DNA of 8,411 nt, from the NCBI GenBank assembly GCA_052035955.1, contig JBPOHD010000065.1:1-8411 (forward strand), given 5' to 3'. Source of the stretch: JAEUNJ01 sp052035955. Its GTDB lineage: Bacteria > Pseudomonadota > Gammaproteobacteria > Burkholderiales > Rhodocyclaceae. Shown here piece by piece: positions 6,001-8,411 of this stretch (position 1 is the first letter of the stretch; each line of letters begins with the position of its first letter). Below the pieces are notes generated by a model that did not search any database, had not been told where the DNA came from, and saw only the letters and a list, made by a program, of their open reading frames with translations. The position numbers were made by a program, and so were the translations under genes.

Positions 6001-8042
6001 TCACCGGCGTAGGCATAGGCGATGGAACCCAGGGTCGCGTCCACCCGGGCCTGGGTTGCGGCGGCGGAGAACGTCAGCTTCAGTATCCCGACGGCATTGA
6101 CGTTGACAGTCCCGATGCTCACGCCGTCCAGGACCAGCGGGCCCGGATTCAGGGCGGCCAGGCCCCCCGTGGCGGAGAACCGGTCGTCGCCGCTGGCACC
6201 TCCGTGCCGGGCGAGGGTGATGGATGCGCCGGCATAGTTGCCGGATGCGGACAGTTCCGCATCGGAGGCGCCGACGCTGCCGTCCAGGACCACCGGAACG
6301 CCGCCTTCGGTGGCGCAGGCATCCGCATCCACGCCCGTCAGGTGCGGGGCCTTGTTCAGGAGGGTCACCGTGACGTGGCTCGTGCCGGACACGGACAGGG
6401 CGCTGCCGGTCCCCTGGGCGCCGGCGTTGCCGTCGTCGAATACCCAGGCGATGTCGAGGACGCCCGGCGGGTCTTCCCCAAGGTTCGTGTAGGCGATGGA
6501 CTGCATGACCTGGTCCAGCCGCGCCTGGGTGGTCCCGGCACCGAAGGCGAGCACGAGGGTGCCGCCGGAATGGGTCGTCACGGTCCCGATCGGAACGCCG
6601 CCGAGGGTCAGGGTGCCGCCCTCCGTCAGCGCGCCCAGGGCGCCCGAGGCCGAGAAGCGGTCATCCCCGTTGGCCCCGCCCTGGCGGGCCAGGGTCAGCG
6701 TCGCGCCGGCATAGTCGCCGGCGGCGCCGAGTTCGGCGTCGCGGACCCGCGCCGCCGCGTCCAGGACCACGGGCAGTCGGTCCTCTCCCACGTGGGCGGT
6801 CACGGCCAGCGGATCGACTTTCACCGTATCGAAGGAGGTGTCCGGGGACCCATCGCTGTTGAAGCGGACGAGGCCGATGTCCCGGGTCAGGCCGGTGAAC
6901 GCGGTACCCGACAGGACGATCCTTCCGTTGGGCTGCACGGCGATGCCGTAGGCGGTGGAATCGCCGAGGAAGTATCCCGTCCCGAAGGCGGTCTCGACGG
7001 TGCCTCCCGTGCCGAAGCCCGCGTCGAGGGTGCCGTCGGCGTTCAACCGCAGGAGGGCGAATTTGGAAAGGCCGGCGTCGGCGGTCGCGCCGCCGACGAG
7101 GATCTTGCCATCGGGCTGCAGGGCCACGCAGGTTCCGGCGTCGTAGGGCAGCAGCGACACGACGGCCTTGCCGTCGCCGTCGAAGCCCGTGTCCGGTGTG
7201 CCGTCGGCGTTGAAGCGAAGGACGCTGATGTCCCCCGACGAGGCGCCGACCACGACGATCTTCCCGTCCGGCTGGACGGCGACGCCGTGGCCGGAATCCG
7301 AGACGGCCACGCTCGCCGTGAGCTTGCCGCCGGTGCCGAAGGTGGTGTCCAGGCTGCCGTCGGTATCGTAGCGGGCGAGGGAGAAGTCCGTCGACGCGTA
7401 GCCGGGATCCGCATGGCTCCAGCCGGTGACGAGGATATTCCCGTCCGCCTGCACCGCGACGGCGCGCGCCTGGTCGCCGGCGATGCCGAAATCCGTGACC
7501 ACCTTGCCGCCGCCGCCGAAGCCAGGAACCAGGGCACCGTCCGCATCGAGCAGGGCCAAACCGTAGTCGTAAAAACCCGCGGCCATCGTCGTGCCGGCCA
7601 GCAGGATCTTCCCGTCGCCGAGGATTGCAACCGCCGCGCAATCGTCCCCGCTGGAACCGAAGGACACGGTGGCGATGCCGTCGGTGCCGAACGCAGTGTC
7701 GAGGGTCCCGTCCGCCAGGTAACGGGCGACGGCGAACGAGAACGTCCCCGCCGAATACAGCGTCCCGGCGAAGAGGATCTTGCCGTCCGCCTGCAACGCA
7801 GCGATCTGTCCCAGTCCATTCGACGAGGAAAAAGGTGTGCCTGCCTTGCCGGCCGTGCCGAACGACGTATCCAGGGTCCCGTCGGCGTTGTAGCGGACCA
7901 GGAAATTCCTTCCCGACACCACGAGCTTGCCATCCGGCTGCAGGAGTACCCCCCGGGCGTACTCGTCCGTGAATCCGAAATCGGTCTGGATCTTCCCGTC
8001 GCCGTAGGCGAAGAAGGGCGCGGTATTGAGCAAGGTCGGCAT
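1..8042 (-). CDS. Giant mosaic RTX-type secreted protein with delta-60 propeller, tandem beta repeats, cyclophilin domain and RTX array (C-terminus outside window)
   Basis: One frame runs unbroken from ATG at 8042 to the left edge: 2,680 full codons, incomplete at its 3' end. An in-frame TGA at 8061-8063 lies six codons upstream, so this is the only ATG available near the N-terminus (MPTLLNTAPFFAYGDGK). No Shine-Dalgarno-like AGGAGG precedes it. The protein starts directly in a delta-60 repeat, has no hydrophobic signal peptide or membrane span, and contains only three cysteines. It is rich in Gly, Ala, Asp, Asn, Thr and Val, as usual for RTX proteins. Module order is delta-60 repeats, five 158-residue repeats, unassigned segment, short RTX block, two Ig-like modules, cyclophilin, Ig-like and Big_5-type modules, then a long RTX array. 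Family knowledge points to calcium-dependent folding outside the cell after type I (ABC transporter) export. Adhesion or a matrix role is inference. The export signal and any secretion genes would lie to the left. No neighbouring gene is complete in the window. Confidence 0.95.
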   Translation of the reverse strand, partial: MPTLLNTAPFFAYGDGKIQTDFGFTDEYARGVLLQPDGKLVVSGRNFLVRYNADGTLDTSFGTAGKAGTPFSSSNGLGQIAALQADGKILFAGTLYSAGTFSFAVARYLADGTLDTAFGTDGIATVSFGSSGDDCAAVAILGDGKILLAGTTMAAGFYDYGLALLDADGALVPGFGGGGKVVTDFGIAGDQARAVAVQADGNILVTGWSHADPGYASTDFSLARYDTDGSLDTTFGTGGKLTASVAVSDSGHGVAVQPDGKIVVVGASSGDISVLRFNADGTPDTGFDGDGKAVVSLLPYDAGTCVALQPDGKILVGGATADAGLSKFALLRLNADGTLDAGFGTGGTVETAFGTGYFLGDSTAYGIAVQPNGRIVLSGTAFTGLTRDIGLVRFNSDGSPDTSFDTVKVDPLAVTAHVGEDRLPVVLDAAARVRDAELGAAGDYAGATLTLARQGGANGDDRFSASGALGALTEGGTLTLGGVPIGTVTTHSGGTLVLAFGAGTTQARLDQVMQSIAYTNLGEDPPGVLDIAWVFDDGNAGAQGTGSALSVSGTSHVTVTLLNKAPHLTGVDADACATEGGVPVVLDGSVGASDAELSASGNYAGASITLARHGGASGDDRFSATGGLAALNPGPLVLDGVSIGTVNVNAVGILKLTFSAAATQARVDATLGSIAYAYAGDAPPASVRIDWTFDDGNTGAQGAGGAGSAQAQTLVHLSAVNDAPSWSGLAASTIYAAGADPMPLDTSVHVTDPELAARGHYGGASVTLVRHGGADVRDGFFARGSLGALAEGGALTLGGVTVGTVTTDSGGTLALLFNDQATQARVDEVLSSLAYAGDGIAAADSAPIDWIFDDGNGGDQGTGGALSATGSMTVQVVTPNTAPQFSGTRAEPATVGDNGTSVLDAGIHVFDADLSAGGNYAGSTVTLVRHGGADIHDRFAAAGQLGYLSESASLTLGGVTIGRVAKNSGGILSLEFNASATQARIDEALRSIAYAPQGVAAPASIQIDWTFDDGNTGAQGGDGAKTATAATAVQIVPANDAPQLTGWGGTVVFDPDGSPVVMAPAIHASDPELSALDNFAGASITVRRQAMTWAEDVFSASGNLGALAEGGDLLLSGVKIGTVTQNSMGILTLGFNGNATQARVDEALRSLAYSNSNSGPPGWVTLDWQFSDGNTGGQGAGGALSAAGLSHVEIPPLPNRTPDASLGVSSGALNMNSGFPLAITSVGQTITGTFTASSIHVILSSGSADYTGNFAYVGRALASYSTLDSYTYSAGGLNFFLALAGPMDASTYFSLAGNGRNFLAYALAGDDAMGGAGGADWLMGFAGSDTLSGGAGNDKLAGGMGADTMLGGEGNDTFIYAGAGDSTLAATDRITDFADGDRLEFTGLKGMHWTPAPFPFAASVGATVAAIEADVSLANAVVQFVNGNSHYLYLKGNGSGTAFGGTLVGMRGTTPLAVGQVTGGASQALANTAPTGGVTVSGMALQGQVLTAANDLADVEGVGSIAYQWQSSANGTTWTNIAGATGAAFTLGAAQVGLKVRAVASYRDGIGTAESAASAPTIPVVPPIAVSFTDNVAGTVNATSSLVYTLKFNQPVTGLTAGDFTVTNGSIASVAGAGSTWTVGVTQTQNVVSGTMGLTLKAGAVEGAAGNTNAAAAAGAQAIDTRLPYAPWMMAYASFYTAVKPQVTLQTSLGQVVMELDPNSAPLTVANMLAYARDGFYDDTLFHRVIPGFMAQGGGFNSGMVYKAPTYAQIPLESHNGLSNLRGTVAMARTSSFNSATSQFYVNVVNNTSLDYVNDSVPGYAVFGKVLSGMSVIDAIVSVPTHTVGVNGNVPVSDVTIDSLAQTVAGDSYSNSGTIYVALESGATWEYSINGGASWTKGSANFFVLPVGSYAEGVVRMRETDPAGNVSLVTRSTGNLVVEKTAPVVTAFAPADGAASATVDGNIVLTFSEAIRRGSGTIVLKTAAGVVVESFQASDVERVTITGNVLSLNPTANLLVNTRYLVVFPAGAVKDLAGNAYAGTSAYDFTTQGPAINGAEGDDDLLGTAVAERMFGLGGDDHLDGKDGADTLAGGLGADTLDGGLGADRLLGGAGKDTYVLDNAGDMVDEEGNGDTGDLAKASVTIDLGLPAYAGIEDVTLTGTAALNATGNGGANHLTGNGGANVLDGRGGADTLVGGSGNDTYVVDDAGDVVTEDLALGGGIDLVKSAVDFVLGDNLENLTLTGTGDIDGRGNGLANLVLGNDGANVLDGAGGADVLKGGKGNDLYRVDLKTVGSGAAMTVALEDGVTENLNEGTDRLVLRGGAALVNPTTLILAANLEHLDAGGTGSTKLNLTGNAAANQLTGNAADNVLDGGAGNDTLAGGAGNDSYLVDAAGDLVVEESGGGTDLVKVGIGVAGGTYVLAAEVENALLTTAVASNLTGNALGNLLTGNAVANDLDGGAGADTLVGGAGNDTYRVDDAGDVVTEGAGDGTDTVKSAITYSLADKANLENLTLVGEADIGGTGNGLANLLTGNGGANLLEGGAGNDTLDGGAGADTLVGGTGNDLYIVDADGDVVTEGSVVATEIDLVKSGVDFVLGDNLENLTLTGTGDIDGSGNGLANLVLGNDGANVLDGAGGADVLKGGKGNDLYRADLKTMGSGAAMTVALEDVIAENLNEGTDSVVLRGSAVLTNATTLTV
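57..341 (-). repeat. Direct repeat copy B within the RTX array (period 1,092 bases)
   Basis: This stretch matches 1149-1433 at an offset of exactly 1,092 bases (364 codons), with about 16 mismatches in 285 bases counted by eye and no gaps. At protein level it covers residues 2568-2662, from IDLVKSGVDFVLGDNLENLT through GGADVLKGGKGNDLYRADLK to AENLNEGTD. It is the copy closer to the unseen C-terminus. Confidence 0.9.
1149..1433 (-). repeat. Direct repeat copy A within the RTX array (period 1,092 bases)
   Basis: Partner of the copy at 57-341. It encodes residues 2204-2298, with IDLVKSAVDFVLGDNLENLT and GNDLYRVDLKTVG. Identity to copy B is much higher than between any other units of the array. 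That suggests recent duplication or gene conversion of a 364-residue block. The block between the copies (342-1148) holds three differing RTX units. Confidence 0.9.
1947..2516 (-). other. Ig-like module and Big_5-type module after the cyclophilin (residues 1843-2032)
   Basis: Residues 1848-1925 contain WEYSINGGASWTKG, FFVLPVGSYAEGVVRMRETD and PAGNVS. This is the W-x-YS-x-x-GG-x-x-W ... D-x-AGN pattern of bacterial Ig-like modules in large exported proteins. Residues 1926-2032 begin APVVTAFAPADGA and contain IVLTFSEAIRRGSGTIVLK, ITGNVLSLNP, NTRYLVVFPAGAVKDLAGN and YDFTTQ. Together these are the classic signature of the bacterial Ig-like Big_5 family (also called SwmB-like). Both are beta-sandwich spacers by family knowledge and bridge the enzyme domain to the long RTX array. 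Confidence 0.85.
2517..2990 (-). other. Cyclophilin-type peptidyl-prolyl cis-trans isomerase domain (residues 1685-1842), PpiA-like
   Basis: An apparently complete cyclophilin domain is embedded in frame. It begins VTLQTSLGQVVMELDPNSAP and contains the active-site stretch FHRVIPGFMAQGGG (1726-1739: catalytic Arg1728, Phe1733, Met1734, Gln1736). GTVAMAR (1767-1773), SATSQFYVN (1779-1787) and GYAVFGKVLSGMSVID (1803-1818) follow. The end, VPTHTVGVNGNVPVSDV, resembles the C-terminal part of E. coli periplasmic PpiA as I remember it. Compared with human cyclophilin A, the Trp121 position is Ser1793, the Phe113 position is Tyr1785 and the His126 position is Tyr1804 (Tyr is also the PpiA residue). 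Weak cyclosporin binding is therefore likely. The domain should catalyse proline isomerisation outside the cell, perhaps helping the parent protein or matrix partners fold. It is a domain and not a separate gene: the frame is open on both sides. Confidence 0.93.
3051..3632 (-). other. Two consecutive Ig-like modules (residues 1471-1562 and 1563-1664)
   Basis: The first module starts NTAPTGGVTVSG and carries IAYQWQSSANGTTWTNIAGA, TLGAAQVGLKVRAVASYRDG and GTAES. This is the YQWQ-x-S-x-x-G-x-x-W signature common in Ig-like modules of bacterial RTX and adhesin proteins. The second starts PPIAVSFTDNVAGTVN and carries FNQPVTGLTAGDFTVTNG, a pattern typical of a bacterial Ig-like family (Big_12-like, named from memory). 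It ends with an AAGNTN segment that many such modules share. Both are structural spacers by family knowledge. They immediately precede the cyclophilin domain and probably hold it away from the rest of the polypeptide. Confidence 0.75.
3663..4127 (-). repeat. RTX block 1 plus D-x-I-T-D-F tail (residues 1306-1460)
   Basis: Five consecutive nonapeptides with strict nine-residue spacing lie at residues 1315-1358: G-A-G-G-A-D-W-L, G-F-A-G-S-D-T-L, G-G-A-G-N-D-K-L, G-G-M-G-A-D-T-M and G-G-E-G-N-D-T-F. This is the calcium-binding beta-roll pattern of haemolysin-type repeats. It is followed at 1372-1385 by DRITDFADGDRLEF. That motif caps the beta-roll in serralysin-like C-terminal domains and usually sits close to the end of an RTX protein. 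Here about 1,300 more residues follow. The remainder to 1460 (including HYLYLKGNGSG) looks like the rest of that cap domain. Confidence 0.88.
4128..4436 (-). other. Unassigned segment between the 158-residue array and RTX block 1 (residues 1203-1305)
   Basis: About 103 residues in frame with the giant protein that I do not recognise. It is rich in Ser, Thr, Gly and aromatic residues, with stretches such as SVGQTITGTFTASSIHVILS and a Tyr-rich patch (YSTLDSYTYSAGG), followed by NFFLALAGPMDASTYFSLAG. It leads directly into the first RTX nonapeptides. Alternating polar and hydrophobic residues suggest beta strands. It could be a capping element for the following beta-roll or a separate small domain. 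No catalytic motif is evident. Confidence 0.6.
4437..6818 (-). repeat. Five tandem 158-159-residue beta-rich repeats (residues 409-1202)
   Basis: Five units end at residues 566, 724, 883, 1042 and 1202, each closing with an NDAP-like linker (NKAP, NDAP, NTAP, NDAP, NRTP). Shared landmarks are a D-x-E-L/D-x-D-L segment, (N)YAGA-x-x-TL-x-R-x-GG, a GALxEGGxLTLGGVxIGTV segment, TQAR-[VIL]-D followed by S-x-AY, and DW-x-FDDGN-x-G-x-QG. The TQAR motif starts at residues 505, 663, 822, 981 and 1140, giving steps of 158, 159, 159 and 159. The pattern is familiar from giant proteobacterial exported proteins that carry cadherin-like or Ig-like arrays. I cannot attach a Pfam name with certainty. The units are diverged rather than identical, so the array is old. 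Unit 5 is the most divergent, with its RHGGA segment replaced by RRQAMTW. A rod-like spacer of beta-sandwich domains is inferred. Confidence 0.9.
6828..8003 (-). repeat. Seven delta-60 repeats (residues 14-405), probable seven-bladed beta-propeller
   Basis: Seven units of about 49-61 residues each follow the pattern G-x-G-K, then a QPDGKI-V-x-G strand, then a F-x-L-x-R-Y strand, then (N)ADGTLDTSFG. The QPDGK-like motif occurs near residues 35, 84, 142, 199, 257, 309 and 370. The DGTLDTSFG-like motif occurs at 54, 111, 168, 228, 280, 336 and 397. This is the 'uncharacterised delta-60 repeat' family found in large bacterial exported proteins. Unit 3 is the most degenerate (DGALVPGFG). Seven complete units at a blade-like spacing suggest one closed seven-bladed propeller at the extreme N-terminus; the fold is inferred from periodicity and not shown directly. 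Function in this family is unknown, with ligand binding or surface display plausible. Confidence 0.92.
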
Positions 8043-8063
8043 GGTGGAAATCGGAAACTGTCA

Positions 8064-8266
8064 GTGGTCTCGCCAAGGCGATCCGGCGTGGGCCGGACCG
8101 ACGCCCTTTCGATGCCTGCGAAGCTCACTGCAGCCTTTCCCGGGCGGGGGACGATTCAATCCACGCATTCCGTGAGAATCCGTTGGATTACAGGGCTTGG
8201 CGATATGACGCAGCCAGCGGAAAAACAAGGCGTGCATGATACCAATGCCATGACATTAGCGGGGGT
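8064..8266 (-). promoter_or_regulatory. Upstream region with a weak candidate promoter for the giant gene
   Basis: This non-coding stretch is less GC-rich than the rest of the window around 8145-8260, as expected of a regulatory region. The best sigma70-like pair I can find on the minus strand is TTGTTT (8223-8228) and TATCGC (8200-8205), 17 bases apart. It would leave a leader of about 150 bases. Both boxes match the consensus poorly. No convincing operator or riboswitch is seen. Confidence 0.25.
8079..8100 (-). promoter_or_regulatory. Hairpin in the 5' leader of the giant gene
   Basis: Read on the minus strand, arms CGGTCCGGC and GCCGGATCG pair over nine positions (one G-U) around a four-base CCAC loop. 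The hairpin ends 36 bases before the ATG. No run of T follows on the minus strand, so it does not look like an intrinsic terminator. It could protect the 5' end or affect translation, or it may simply reflect high GC. Role is unknown. Confidence 0.45.
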
Positions 8267-8411
8267 ATGGCGGCGCGGAGATCTGGTCGGAGTTGGCGAC
8301 GGAGCGGCGCTTCCGGCGCCCGCGTCGGCACCGGTGGGACCCGGCCCTCGCCGGACCTTCCCGGCCGGCGCGACCGACCGGTTTCCCGTTCGCCTCCCGT
8401 GCCCGTGATAT
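8267..8411 (+). CDS. Doubtful 5' end of a divergent gene
   Basis: An ATG at 8267, preceded by a G-rich GCGGGGGT, opens a frame that stays open to the right edge (48 codons). The translation begins MAARRSGRSWRRSGASGARV and is Arg/Ser/Gly/Pro-rich, with no recognisable domain. Very GC-rich DNA often leaves such frames open by chance. Divergent orientation to the giant gene is the only contextual support. Minus-strand frames through the same bases are equally featureless. Treat this stretch as unassigned. Confidence 0.15.
   Translation, partial: MAARRSGRSWRRSGASGARVGTGGTRPSPDLPGRRDRPVSRSPPVPVI

Noticed and set aside
8079..8100. Intrinsic terminator of an upstream gene
   Set aside because: No T tract follows the stem on either strand; it is better described as a leader hairpin.
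6661..8128. Two overlapping minus-strand open frames across the start of the gene
   Set aside because: Both are shifted relative to the delta-60 frame, which shows seven clear repeats; their translations are Arg-rich or Ser/Pro-rich noise.
8229..8245. Possible sigma54 promoter on the minus strand (GG and GC ten bases apart)
   Set aside because: The spacing fits but the -12 box lacks its Ts and the -24 box lacks the CACG-like extension; a chance match is likely.
1077..8408. Very long plus-strand open frame (about 2,440 codons)
   Set aside because: It is the exact codon-aligned antisense of the minus-strand gene, rich in Gly/Arg/His/Val with no domain sense, and it continues past the real gene's start. 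The minus frame carries clear domain motifs throughout.

Overview
This 8.4 kb GC-rich window is almost entirely one gene. On the minus strand a single uninterrupted reading frame begins at an ATG at 8042 and runs off the left edge, giving 2,680 complete codons with no stop. I translated the whole frame by hand. It stays in register throughout, and every part looks like a recognisable secreted-protein module. The C-terminus and stop codon lie beyond position 1. Other long open stretches on both strands are Arg/Pro-rich or Gly/His-rich shadows of this frame.

The product is a giant mosaic RTX (calcium-binding nonapeptide) surface or exported protein. In order, with approximate residues, it carries: (1) seven delta-60 repeats, probably a seven-bladed beta-propeller, 14-405; (2) five tandem beta-rich repeats of 158-159 residues, 409-1202; (3) an unassigned segment, 1203-1305; (4) a short RTX block with a following D-x-I-T-D-F motif, 1306-1460; (5) two Ig-like modules, 1471-1664; (6) a complete cyclophilin-type peptidyl-prolyl isomerase domain resembling periplasmic PpiA, 1685-1842; (7) another Ig-like module and a Big_5-type module, 1843-2032; (8) a long RTX array, 2034 to the window edge, containing a 364-residue higher-order repeat that is about 94% identical at DNA level. 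There is no N-terminal signal peptide. With the RTX array this points to type I secretion through a C-terminal signal that is not visible here.

The roughly 350 bases at the right end (8064-8411) upstream of the gene are leader and intergenic DNA. They hold a 22-base hairpin in the 5' leader, a lower-GC patch that could hold the promoter, and a doubtful start of a divergent plus-strand gene.

Very high GC at third codon positions, the module set and the giant size suggest a betaproteobacterium (Burkholderiales or Rhodocyclales type). That is an inference from remembered relatives, not proven by the window. No RNA genes, insertion sequences, CRISPR arrays or transposases were seen. The likely biology is adhesion, biofilm or extracellular matrix, with an isomerase built into the exported polypeptide. 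Secretion partners are not in view.
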